Shown here piece after piece: positions 45,780 to 54,101 of a stretch of DNA of 64,000 bases; positions within the stretch are counted from its first letter, which is position 1, and each line of letters begins with the position of its first letter. The DNA comes from Desulfobulbaceae bacterium DB1. GTDB taxonomy: Bacteria; Desulfobacterota; Desulfobulbia; Desulfobulbales; SURF-16. A model generated the notes under the pieces. It was not told the origin of the DNA. It did not search any database and saw only the letters and a list, made by a program, of their open reading frames with translations. The translations under genes and the position numbers were made by a program. The stretch is from contig MQUF01000006.1 of NCBI GenBank assembly GCA_001914235.1, forward strand, positions 124,001 through 188,000, given 5' to 3'.

Positions 45780-47834
45780 TTACTCCGTATAGGTGAGGGT
45801 GATGATGACGGTCCTGTTCAGCGCCCGGCCCTCCGGAATAAAGTTGTCATAGGGCGGGTAATTGGGACCGTTGCCCGCATGGCTGATATATGCACCAGTG
45901 GGGATGCCGCTCCTGATCATGGCGGAGTAGACGGCGCTCGCCCGTCGTTCGGATAATTTGATGTTGTAATCCTCCTTGCCGATGGTGTCCGTATGGCCGG
46001 TTATATTCATTGCCGCCGACGGCAGCTCGCCCATTCTGGTGATAACCCGGTCGACAATGATCTGATTGCGGTCTTTCAGATCCGCGCGGTCGAATTCAAA
46101 GAGAATCAGGCCGTATTTCTCCACCACCCTGGATTCCAGCTTCTGAGCGAGGCGCTCCTCCCGCTTGATGAAGTTGATTGTGATCGGCGCCACGGTCGGG
46201 AAGGTGAAGACATTGCCTTCGTTGTCCCGGCCTTCGATCTCGGCAATGATCTGATCCATCAGGGCAACATTGTGCAGGCCGCCGAGGGTTTCCATGTCAA
46301 AGACAAATTCCGGAGGAAGATTACCGGTGCCCTCCCTGGTCAGGATCACATTGCCGCCGCCCATCAGATTGAGCCGCCATGCGGCGAGATCGGCCTGTGC
46401 CTCAATTGCCGGGACGATGCGAATTTGTTTGGTGTCGCAGTACTCCTGCATATAGGTGCTTTTGATGGTGTCGAGTATGGCCGGATGATCGGAATAAATC
46501 TCAACCCGCTGATTTTCAATGATTCCTTCCGGCACCCGGCCGGCGCTGGGCACGGCGGGGAGGTTCCGGGCTTTGACTTCCATGCGTGACGGATCAATGC
46601 CCCACACATATCTGAAATAGGCAAAAACCTTATCGGCCCGGCTGCGGGACAGCTCCATCCGGCCTTTTTCTTCACCCGTGTTGGAATTGCAGCCCACAAT
46701 GCTGATCCTGGCCTCCGGGTTCATCACCAGGCGTTTGCCGATGACGTTCAGGATGTGGTGATATTTTTCCATGGTGTCCGTGAGCTTATCCTCGGCGAAT
46801 CCCGTTGTCTCGTCCGGATGGGCAAAAGTGACGTAGCGGGTGGATATCTCGCTTCTGCCGGTGTCGAAATAGACGTAGTTCAACAACGGCGAGCTGTCCA
46901 TGATGGTGATTTCCTCGATGTTGATTGCCGATGGCTCACTGGTGAGCGTGCCGGTCGGCGGGGTGAGGAAGCGGAAGGTCACGGCATAGCGGTGAAAGAT
47001 GGTGGTGGAGAACTGTTTGAAAATGGGGAGAAAATCGCTGGATGACTTGGCCTTGCGGATCGAACCGCCCGTGCCCTCGGCAAAGGACTGCAGAAACGGG
47101 TCCAGACCTGGTTTATCCATGTAGTCCACGGCAAAGGTGGTGAAATTCCGCAGCCCTGCGGTGGCCATCTGCAGATCACCGGTTTTGGTGATACTGTTGA
47201 TGTCTTCCCCGTCGGAGAAGACCACCATGAACTTCTGGTTCTTTTCCGGCATGCCGCGGATGATTTTCATGCCTTCCTGCATGGCGTCATACAGATACGT
47301 GCCGTCGGTGGGTTCGGAATAGCTTTCCTTCAAGGCCAGGTTGAGCAAGGCCGGATCGCCTGACTGGGTAACCTTGGTTGACACCCTGGAGCGGCCGGTT
47401 TGTTGAGCGACGCTGCCGGGGTCGGCAAAGGTGATGATATGGACATTGTCAATGGGACGGACCAGGGAAAGAAATTCATCCATGGCTGCCAGAACCGGAT
47501 CAATGGCCTTGCGCTGCTGCATGGAATAGGAGTTGTCCACCACCAGGACGATATTGAGTCCCGTGTCCCGCTGTTCCCTGACTTCTTCCACGGAGATGAT
47601 CTCGGCGGTCTTGGGGCCTCTGGTAATCTGAAAATCCTCTTTCTGCAGACCGAGGATGGCCTCGTTTTGTTCATTTAAGACCGAAGCCAGCACCTTGTTT
47701 TCGTTTACGGCCTCAAAGCTCAGTTTTGATTTGTGCCGGGGCGTTTCCACCTTGAGGTCGTCAAAGGCAAAACTGCTGCCCATCCAGGAAAAGATGAACA
47801 GGAACAAACAAAGAATGTATGCAATTTTTTTCAT
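45780..47834 (-). CDS. VWA-OmpA multidomain exported protein
   Basis: The 684-aa product has a signal peptide (1-23). A von Willebrand A domain (about 80-290) has a MIDAS-type DNSYSM motif, plus SDGEDIN. An OmpA-like region follows around 345-450 with NSNTGEEKGRMELSRSRADKV, and a second OmpA-like domain near the C-terminus has GHTDTIGKEDYNIKLSERRA, which binds peptidoglycan. A large envelope scaffold or sensor is likely. The start at 47834 has AAAGGAAAA upstream. It is the longest gene of the envelope/stress run. Confidence 0.85.
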   Translation of the reverse strand: MKKIAYILCLFLFIFSWMGSSFAFDDLKVETPRHKSKLSFEAVNENKVLASVLNEQNEAILGLQKEDFQITRGPKTAEIISVEEVREQRDTGLNIVLVVDNSYSMQQRKAIDPVLAAMDEFLSLVRPIDNVHIITFADPGSVAQQTGRSRVSTKVTQSGDPALLNLALKESYSEPTDGTYLYDAMQEGMKIIRGMPEKNQKFMVVFSDGEDINSITKTGDLQMATAGLRNFTTFAVDYMDKPGLDPFLQSFAEGTGGSIRKAKSSSDFLPIFKQFSTTIFHRYAVTFRFLTPPTGTLTSEPSAINIEEITIMDSSPLLNYVYFDTGRSEISTRYVTFAHPDETTGFAEDKLTDTMEKYHHILNVIGKRLVMNPEARISIVGCNSNTGEEKGRMELSRSRADKVFAYFRYVWGIDPSRMEVKARNLPAVPSAGRVPEGIIENQRVEIYSDHPAILDTIKSTYMQEYCDTKQIRIVPAIEAQADLAAWRLNLMGGGNVILTREGTGNLPPEFVFDMETLGGLHNVALMDQIIAEIEGRDNEGNVFTFPTVAPITINFIKREERLAQKLESRVVEKYGLILFEFDRADLKDRNQIIVDRVITRMGELPSAAMNITGHTDTIGKEDYNIKLSERRASAVYSAMIRSGIPTGAYISHAGNGPNYPPYDNFIPEGRALNRTVIITLTYTE

Positions 47835-47893
47835 AATTTTCCTTTTATCAATTAGGGGGAGGTGCAAAATAGTGACACGTGCGAGAAATCTGC

Positions 47894-48118
47894 TTAATTA
47901 TCACTTTCGCCGAGGATGTAGCCGGTAACCGCGCCGACACCGCCACCGACAACGGCTCCGACAACGGGACTTCCGCCGGTTACGGCTCCGAGCACGGCTC
48001 CGCCGCCGGCGCCGATCCCAGCACCGCTCAGGGTTTTTTGTTCTGTCCTGCTCATTCCGGAACAGCCGAATGTCGAAACAAGGGCAAAAATAATAAAAAC
48101 AACCATGATGTGTTTCAT
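47894..48118 (-). CDS. Glycine-zipper lipoprotein
   Basis: The 74-aa product has a lipobox (FGC, Cys near 19) and a glycine-zipper segment (GAGIGAGGGAVLGAVTGG, VVGAVVGGGVGAVTGYILG) like YMGG/SlyB-type outer-membrane lipoproteins. Function in membrane integrity is presumed for the family. Good ribosome-binding site (GGAGAG) upstream. Confidence 0.85.
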   Translation of the reverse strand: MKHIMVVFIIFALVSTFGCSGMSRTEQKTLSGAGIGAGGGAVLGAVTGGSPVVGAVVGGGVGAVTGYILGESDN

Positions 48119-48152
48119 CTCATCTCTCCTGCTTTGGTTATGATGATTTCTG

Positions 48153-48623
48153 TCATTTCGTGAGCGGACGGCCTGCGATGCCCGTTTTTATATTCGGCTT
48201 GATCATTAAATCCCACATCACATTCGTGACCGGGGTTTCTAACTTATTCGGGTTTGCACCGTAGTACTCGTCCACCCGGGCAATGACATTGTCCATGGGG
48301 ATATCAGCCATGCCCTCAACAACCTTGGCCACAAAACTATCCCTTTTGAGTTCCGGGAATTTTTCCATCAGGTGCTGTTCAATCGACACAACATGGCCAA
48401 AGCCCCAAACAAAAGCCACCTTGGAGTCGTGCGGCATTTTTTGCCAGACATTACCCTTGAGAACCGGCATTCCCAGGGATTCCTGCAATCCTTCCCGAAG
48501 GGCCTGCTGGTCGGCTTTCTGCTCAGGACTTCGCTCGGCGGCCAGCACGTCAAACGTGGGAGCCGTGAATCCGAGCACAAGAACAACCGCAAAGAAAATA
48601 TTCGCCGCTTTCAGTTTTTTCAT
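48153..48623 (-). CDS. Exported hypothetical protein
   Basis: Not recognised. The 156-aa product has a signal peptide (about residues 1-27, ending DVLAAE) and a soluble periplasmic domain, helical, with HDSKVAFVWGFGHVVSIEQHL and PMDNVIARVDEYYGANP. No cysteine, membrane or known catalytic motif. The start at 48623 has GAAGGAGG eight bases upstream. It belongs to the - strand envelope/stress run. Confidence 0.75.
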   Translation of the reverse strand: MKKLKAANIFFAVVLVLGFTAPTFDVLAAERSPEQKADQQALREGLQESLGMPVLKGNVWQKMPHDSKVAFVWGFGHVVSIEQHLMEKFPELKRDSFVAKVVEGMADIPMDNVIARVDEYYGANPNKLETPVTNVMWDLMIKPNIKTGIAGRPLTK

Positions 48624-48767
48624 AACTATTACCTCCTTCATAAAAACCAGTATGGTTGCGCACTGTTGCAGTACGGCCACGTTGTGATGCAAGCTCTGCG
48701 CTCTCCATGCAAGAGTTTTGCGTCCGTTTTCCGCGCGTGATTTTCAGGAACCATGCGCGCAGCCGCC

Positions 48768-48923
48768 TTAAATTCGTCCTAAGAGCAGCAGGATGATCAG
48801 GATGATCAGAAGCAGCCCCAGCCCGCCGCTTGGGTAGTAACCCCAACCTCGACTGTGAGGCCATGTGGGTAATGCACCGAGCAGCATCAAAATCAAGACG
48901 ACCAGTATAATAGTTCCGAGCAT
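48768..48923 (-). CDS. DUF3309-like tiny membrane protein (51 aa)
   Basis: Short frame, start at 48923 with GGAGGAACGTC upstream and TAA at 48768. The sequence begins MLGTIILVVLILMLLGALP, then WPHSRGWGYYPSGGLG, then a second hydrophobic helix; this is the DUF3309 layout (two helices with a WGYYPSG turn). Function unknown, commonly stress-linked. It is too short to be caught by ordinary gene-length cut-offs. Confidence 0.82.
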   Translation of the reverse strand: MLGTIILVVLILMLLGALPTWPHSRGWGYYPSGGLGLLLIILIILLLLGRI

Positions 48924-49025
48924 GACGTTCCTCCTTTGCCCTGATGCGCTTCGGCGCGATTCTGTCGATTGATGGGAAAAAAGCCCGGAGTCGGCAACCT
49001 TGGCGTTTTGTATGGTTGCTTGTTT

Positions 49026-49373
49026 TCACTTTTTTGGGATACCATGCGTTTTGTTCACGAACGGATTACAGATTTCCTTTCTTGCCGACTGATGGAGGTT
49101 CCTGTAAGAAATTATTTCACACGGCTTTTCAAGAAGGTGCATCGCCCCGCGCAGCACCCGAAAAAGCTCTGATCCCATATGTTTTTCAAGTTTTTTTTGG
49201 CTATCCCACTCTTCAAGCAGACAGAAGAGCTGTGCATCCTCCATGCTGTGAAAAAAATTGCACCGCAGGCATCCCTCGGCGGTCCTGATTGGATCGAGCA
49301 GCGCGGTAATCGTCTGAGAAAGTTCCATGCGTTTCTCAATCGGCACCTTCATTTGCATAATGAGCAGGATCAT
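49026..49373 (-). CDS. ABM-like (antibiotic biosynthesis monooxygenase fold) protein
   Basis: The 115-aa product has the ferredoxin-like ABM fold: IEKRMELSQTITALLDPIRT, GCLRCNFFHSMEDAQLFCLLEEWDS, HMGSELFRVLRGAMHLLEKP. The family includes small monooxygenases and stress proteins. The start is uncertain: an ATG at 49373 sits about 4 bases from the predicted sigma-54 transcript start, so 49358 or 49352 may be used. Promoter and distant activator site are at 49388-49402 and 49501-49536. Confidence 0.75.
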   Translation of the reverse strand: MILLIMQMKVPIEKRMELSQTITALLDPIRTAEGCLRCNFFHSMEDAQLFCLLEEWDSQKKLEKHMGSELFRVLRGAMHLLEKPCEIISYRNLHQSARKEICNPFVNKTHGIPKK

Positions 49374-49387
49374 AACAAGAAGTAATA

Positions 49388-49402
49388 GCAAGAAGCGTGC
49401 CT
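49388..49402 (-). promoter_or_regulatory. Sigma-54 (-24/-12) promoter of the ABM-like gene
   Basis: Read on the - strand: AGGCACGCTTCTTGC, with GG and GC separated by the canonical 10 bases. Nearly identical promoters precede the PEP-CTERM gene and the 21-aa peptide. Confidence 0.8.
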
Positions 49403-49500
49403 GCGGATGAAAACACACATAGAAACAAGATGAAGCTTTTGTAGTGGCGGATTGTACGAATGCAGAAAACGGAACCGGAGGGGGCGTGGAGCTGTGTTTG

Positions 49501-49536
49501 GCCTCCGGATATGGTGAGTCCCTCAATATGTGGAGG
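49501..49536. promoter_or_regulatory. Shared upstream activator motif, copy 1
   Basis: 36-bp motif: GCCTC, 3 bases, ATATGG, then palindromic block CCTCAATATGTGGAGG at 49521-49536. It starts 99 bp from the outer edge of the sigma-54 promoter at 49388-49402. Two other copies have almost the same spacing. Confidence 0.7.
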
Positions 49537-49692
49537 CGGGGTTTGAGGGGAACCGGCAGGGGCCTTCACCGGGGATTATCACAATGGATTTTCCCGGCAT
49601 GAATTGAAACGACAGGTGCGGCATGAGCAAGCGCGCGCTGCCGTCGCACGGGCGAATCGGCAGCGCGATGGAGCGGTCATTGAACCGAGATC

Positions 49693-49872
49693 CTATTTTT
49701 CCACAACTTCTTCAATCCGGCCGATCTTTTCCTGAATTTTTCCGTCTAAATTTTCGATTTTGCCCTCGATCTCCAGATCACGGTTCTTGACTGCTTTGCC
49801 GACGACCTCTTTGACCATGCCTTTCATTTGATGCATCTTGCCTTCTGTTTTATTCTTTGTGCTTGATTTCAT
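49693..49872 (-). CDS. CsbD family small stress protein (59 aa)
   Basis: Short frame with start at 49872 preceded by AAGGAAAAC. The sequence begins MKSSTKNKTEGKMHQMKGM, is Lys/Glu-rich and contains the CsbD-like repeat pattern (EIEGKIENLDGKIQEKIGRI). CsbD-type proteins are small, hydrophilic and stress-induced. Its position in the envelope/stress run fits. Confidence 0.82.
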   Translation of the reverse strand: MKSSTKNKTEGKMHQMKGMVKEVVGKAVKNRDLEIEGKIENLDGKIQEKIGRIEEVVEK

Positions 49873-50030
49873 GTTGTTTTCCTTGTCTCTCTGGGGAGAA
49901 CGTTTGTTGGATCATGATACTCGATACTGAAGGGCTCTTCGGCAATTCAGGCTCAACTTTCTCATGTGATCTATTTTGTCGAAATAACGATATTTTTGTG
50001 ACATAGTTGCTGCTTTGTTCTCCATCATGG

Positions 50031-50072
50031 AAATTCAGGAGCCGGGAGTCGGAAATCAGAAGCCGGAAACCC
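50031..50072. repeat. Heptanucleotide-phased array
   Basis: Six contiguous 7-mers: AAATTCA, GGAGCCG, GGAGTCG, GAAATCA, GAAGCCG, GAAACCC. Same type as the array at 14138-14165 read on the other strand. Lies between the CsbD and PEP-CTERM genes. Confidence 0.6.
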
Positions 50073-50269
50073 GATTTTATTGCCTTGGTTTTCCATTCTG
50101 ATTCCTGAATTTTATTTCACAGGTAAGGAAGAAAGTGGAAAATACGAAATAATTCTAATATGTTGTTGTGTTGATACAAGTCAGAAAGTTGAACTCAGGA
50201 TAAGTACTTCTTGCAAACCTAACATCATCACGTCCCCCCGGGGAGAAGATAGAAGCGTTTCTCTTCTAC

Positions 50270-50860
50270 TTATTTATTACTGTTTTTTTTGCTGCGGCGG
50301 CGGGAGGCGCCGGCAAGGCCAGCCAAGCCCGTGCCCATAAGAAGCATGGTGGCAGGCTCAGGGACTGGGGCAGTTTGATCATCGGTGGTGGTGCCGTTTG
50401 ACCATGCGAAGGAGCTGCTGCCTGACTGATCGCCGGAAAATGTCCAATAGGCTTGCGTCGGATCATAGCCATTGCCGGAAATAAAGCCGGTCCCGGACAA
50501 TACCAATTGGTTTGGCACTGATGAAGCCCCGATGGTGAGACTATCCAAATTAAATTCGAAACCACCAACCGACCACATTGGATTATTTGCGGCATACGGA
50601 TCGAAAAAGACGTCATTCATCGTCACTTCCGTGATGAAAGGTTCTATTGTTCCCGGGATATCGAAATCTCCGGCAACCGCCACGACCCTGGCGCTCGTGA
50701 ATTGAATGCCTGTCGCGGTGGAAACAGTGGTGCCTCCCAGCGGCGTCCAGCCTCCCGCCATATTGAGGTTGCCATCAATCGACCAGGCCATTGCGCTGCC
50801 GGCTGCCAGCAATGACCCTGCAAAGACTCCAACCAAACTCTTTATCAATTTTTTTTTCAT
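50270..50860 (-). CDS. PEP-CTERM sorting-domain exported protein
   Basis: The 196-aa product has a signal peptide (1-25, ending AMAWS), a beta-rich extracellular domain and the C-terminal sorting signal VPEPATMLLMGTGLAGLAG followed by RRRSKK. PEP-CTERM proteins are processed by exosortase (not in the window) and often go to biofilm matrix. The start at 50860 has GGAGAAAAA upstream. A long leader of about 270 bases separates it from a sigma-54 promoter at 51140-51154, with a matching activator site upstream. Confidence 0.92.
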   Translation of the reverse strand: MKKKLIKSLVGVFAGSLLAAGSAMAWSIDGNLNMAGGWTPLGGTTVSTATGIQFTSARVVAVAGDFDIPGTIEPFITEVTMNDVFFDPYAANNPMWSVGGFEFNLDSLTIGASSVPNQLVLSGTGFISGNGYDPTQAYWTFSGDQSGSSSFAWSNGTTTDDQTAPVPEPATMLLMGTGLAGLAGASRRRSKKNSNK

Positions 50861-51139
50861 TTTTTCTCCAAGATGTTGTTTGTAAACGCCAAATCCGAAA
50901 TTGAATGTGGAATTTATTTTTTCGACAACCATCCGTTGTCATGAGTAAAAGGTTTTTACCGTCGTATTGCCATTCTTCTAAAACTCCCCGGGGGAGGAAT
51001 GAAGACCGACTTGCCCTTCTGTCATATCCGCATTGATGAAACCGGCCGGCGTGGTAATCGTCCGGGACACGGTGTTGCATTTCGCGGGCGACTCCTGCTG
51101 TGAGGGCAAATTGTTCAGATCAGCAACACAGGGCTTAAG

Positions 51140-51154
51140 AGCAAGAGGCATGCC
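51140..51154 (-). promoter_or_regulatory. Sigma-54 (-24/-12) promoter of the PEP-CTERM gene
   Basis: Read on the - strand: CGGCATGCCTCTTGC. GG and GC are 10 bases apart and the block between them (CYTC before TTGC) matches the other two promoters. It differs from consensus at two of the upstream positions. Confidence 0.65.
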
Positions 51155-51254
51155 GAAAAATAAAGTTAGGCGAGGAAATACTGGAAAGTCGATTGGTAAC
51201 AGGGAGTTGGGCTGAAGAGAAAGATGAGGAAAAAAGGCCGGCGGCAACTGTCCG

Positions 51255-51289
51255 GCCTCCATATATGGTGAATCATCAAAATGCTGAGG
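51255..51289. promoter_or_regulatory. Shared upstream activator motif, copy 2
   Basis: 35-bp motif: GCCTC at 51255, ATATGG at 51263, then CATCAAAATGCTGAGG at 51274-51289, a degenerate form of the palindrome. It begins 101 bp from the outer edge of the promoter at 51140-51154. Confidence 0.65.
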
Positions 51290-51443
51290 GGAAGGATGTG
51301 GGGAACCGGCAGCTGTTTTGGTCGAGGTTTATTGACTTCTGTATCCTGGATTCTCTGGAAGCAAGTTGCGGCGGTTAAAAAATATTATTTGATTTCAAAA
51401 GGTTGTCGTGAAAAACGGAAGGTGAGATTATTCTGTCCGGCGC

Positions 51444-54101
51444 TTATGATGTACGCTGCCGGTCTCGTTGTTCAAGTTTCTCATTCAATGCGCTGAGCGC
51501 CGCATGGGCCTCCTTGAGGGCGCTGATATCCTCCAGGGTGATCACCACGCCGTCAATTACATTGTTCACCGTGCGAAAAGGCCGAATCCGCATGCGGTAG
51601 AAGGAGCCGTCCTTGCTCCGGACTTCCTTTTCCTTCATTCCCAGGTTGTCCAGCACGTCGCGGGCATACTCGGCCAGATCCGTGTCTGTCAAGGCGGTGG
51701 CAAAATGGTTGATGGGGCGGCCGGCATCGGTGCCGACCAGGGGGATAATCTCCACGGCTTTCGGCGTGAACCTTCGGACGCACAAATCAAGATCAAGGAA
51801 AATGGCGGCAATCTGAGTGCTGTCGAGCAGGTTTTTCATGTCGTCATTGGTCCTGGACAGCTCCTCGATACGGCTCTGCAGTTCAGCGTTGACCGTGGCG
51901 GCTTCCTCGTTCAGGGATTGCAGTTCCTCCTTGGAGGTCTCCAGTTCCTCATTGGAACTTTGCAGCTCTTCATTGGTGGATTGCAGCTCTTCGTTTGTGG
52001 ATTTAAGTTCATCATTGGTGGTCTGCAGCTCTTCGATGGTGGTTTGCAGATTTTCTTTGGTGTAGCGCAACTCCCGTTTGAGTGTTTCGACGGTGATATT
52101 TTTTGCTGGGGCCTTTGACTGTTTGTCGGTGCGCTTTTTCGGGGCGGAAATGTTGATTTCCTTGAAAATGACCATCATCAGGCCGCGCAAGGCATTGTGC
52201 CCAAGAACCGGTTTCACGGTCAAGTCAATGGAGATATGACCGTCGTTGTGTTCGATGGCTACCCCTTTACGGACACATTCCAGCTTGTTGGCCGCAGCTC
52301 CCCGGATGGCGGCCTCCAGATCCGTTCTCAGACCCGGACGCGCCATTTCCAGGATATTGACGCTGATTTTGCCGATGACCGGTTCCAGGTACCTGCCGGT
52401 GCGTCCATGGAGATAGATGATGCTGTTCGCCTCGTCGATAATGACGCAGGGAGGGGCGTCGACCTGTTTCAGAATCGTTTCAACCAGCTGGAAGGCGCTC
52501 AATTCTTCCGCCTTGCGGATGGTTTCCGGCTGATTCACTTTCTCGCTCGCCGGCATTGCCGGAACGGGAGGGAGAAGTTTCAATTCCTGCCGGGGGGCAG
52601 CCGAGAGGAATTTGCGCCGGTATATTTTCCATTTTTTGTCCAGCACGGTAAAGAGATCGTGGGCCTGGCCAATGGCTTCCGAGGAACCGAGAAAAAGGAT
52701 GCCGTCCGGTTTCAGGCTGTAGTGAAAAATGGGGATGAGCCTCTTCTGCAATTCCGGGCCGAGGTAAATGAGCAGATTGCGGCAACAAAGCAGGTCCAGC
52801 TTGGTAAACGGCGGGTCCTTGATGATGCTCTGCACGGCAAAGACCACCATCTCGCGGATCGATTTTTTAATCCGGTACTGATTATCCTCCTTGGAGAACC
52901 AGCGTTTCAGGCGCGTCTCGCTCACGTCATCAATGATGCTGGCCGGGTAAATCCCGGCCCGAGCGCTGTTCACGGTCTGTTCGTCAATATCGGTGCCGAA
53001 TATCTGGACGTTCATGCGGCGCCCCTGATCTTCCATCACCTCCTGCAGAAGGATGGCAACGGAGTAAGCCTCTTCGCCGCTGCTGCAGCCGGCAATCCAG
53101 ACGCGCAGGGTATAGCCGTCCGGTTTATCCCTGAACAGTTCGGGCAGGATTTTTTCCCGGAGCGCCTCAAATGCCTTGGCGTCACGGAAAAAACTGGTCA
53201 CCCCGATCAGGAGTTCCTTGAACAGGATGTCAACTTCAACCTCGCTTTTCTGGAGATAGAGGACATAATCGTTTACCGTATCGATCTGGTGAACGTGCAT
53301 CCTTCTTTCGATGCGCCGCAGGATCGTGTTTTTTTTGTAGAGGGAAAAGTCATGCCCGGTACGAGTGCGCAGCAGGATGCAAATTTTCCGCAGGGCGTCG
53401 GGTATTTTCCCGTCATCGGCCGGGATCGTCGCCGTTGTTTTATGAACCGCGTGTCGCAGGTACCTGATCAGTTGTCCCGGCATTTCGCCGGGGGGCAGGA
53501 CATAGTCGGCAAGCCCGGTGGCAATGGCGCTGCGCGGCATGCCGTCATATTTGGCGGACACTTCGTCCTGCACCATCACCATGCCGGCCTCGGCCTTGAT
53601 CGCTTTGACCCCCAGGGTGCCGTCGCTGCCGGTGCCTGAGAGAATAATGCACACCGCATTTGTCCCCTGGTCCCGGGCCAGGGCCCGGAGAAAGACGTCA
53701 ATCGGCAGATTGGCGCCGCGGGGCCGGCTCAGTTCCATGAGCTGCAGGGTGCCGTTCAGGATGGAGAGGCTCCGGTTGGGCGGCACGACATACACCGTGT
53801 TCGGCTCCACCCGCATCCCGTCCATGATCTGCAGGACCTGCATCGTTGTGCGCTTCTGGATCAGTTCGGGCATGATGCTGATATGGGTTGGATCGAGATG
53901 AGGGACCAGCAGAAAGGCAAGGCCGGAATCCGGCGGCATGGCGGTAAAAAACGCCTCGAATGACTCCAGGCCGCCGGCCGAGGCGCCTATGCCGACAATC
54001 GGCGGTGTCGGGTGGATCTGAGGGGTGACTTGGCTGGAAGCCGGCACGGTTGTGGTGCTGGTTTCGGTTTTTTCCGGCTTAACGCTCTTTCGCCTCATCA
54101 A
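51444..54101 (-). CDS. CheB-CheR-PAS fusion signalling protein
   Basis: An 885-aa protein. The CheB methylesterase domain (about 35-220) has Ser in GIGASAGGLE, His in VPHLDPTH and Asp in SGTGSDGTLG; the CheR methyltransferase domain (about 240-500) has VWIAGCSSGEEAYSV (SAM motif). A linker then leads to a long coiled coil (about 650-745, ELQTTNDELKSTNEELQSTN) and a PAS domain (750-870). It has no kinase domain. Its start overlaps the end of the adjacent histidine kinase gene by 23 bases. Confidence 0.9.
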   Translation of the reverse strand: MMRRKSVKPEKTETSTTTVPASSQVTPQIHPTPPIVGIGASAGGLESFEAFFTAMPPDSGLAFLLVPHLDPTHISIMPELIQKRTTMQVLQIMDGMRVEPNTVYVVPPNRSLSILNGTLQLMELSRPRGANLPIDVFLRALARDQGTNAVCIILSGTGSDGTLGVKAIKAEAGMVMVQDEVSAKYDGMPRSAIATGLADYVLPPGEMPGQLIRYLRHAVHKTTATIPADDGKIPDALRKICILLRTRTGHDFSLYKKNTILRRIERRMHVHQIDTVNDYVLYLQKSEVEVDILFKELLIGVTSFFRDAKAFEALREKILPELFRDKPDGYTLRVWIAGCSSGEEAYSVAILLQEVMEDQGRRMNVQIFGTDIDEQTVNSARAGIYPASIIDDVSETRLKRWFSKEDNQYRIKKSIREMVVFAVQSIIKDPPFTKLDLLCCRNLLIYLGPELQKRLIPIFHYSLKPDGILFLGSSEAIGQAHDLFTVLDKKWKIYRRKFLSAAPRQELKLLPPVPAMPASEKVNQPETIRKAEELSAFQLVETILKQVDAPPCVIIDEANSIIYLHGRTGRYLEPVIGKISVNILEMARPGLRTDLEAAIRGAAANKLECVRKGVAIEHNDGHISIDLTVKPVLGHNALRGLMMVIFKEINISAPKKRTDKQSKAPAKNITVETLKRELRYTKENLQTTIEELQTTNDELKSTNEELQSTNEELQSSNEELETSKEELQSLNEEAATVNAELQSRIEELSRTNDDMKNLLDSTQIAAIFLDLDLCVRRFTPKAVEIIPLVGTDAGRPINHFATALTDTDLAEYARDVLDNLGMKEKEVRSKDGSFYRMRIRPFRTVNNVIDGVVITLEDISALKEAHAALSALNEKLEQRDRQRTS

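Noticed and set aside
48689-48703. Fourth sigma-54 promoter upstream of the exported protein at 48153-48623
   Set aside because: The -24 GG is replaced by AG and no activator motif lies about 100 bp upstream, so it does not fit the other three.
54079-54101. Frameshift joining kinase and CheB-CheR into one gene
   Set aside because: The kinase ends with a complete receiver domain and the next protein has its own start and intact CheB start; simple gene overlap explains it.
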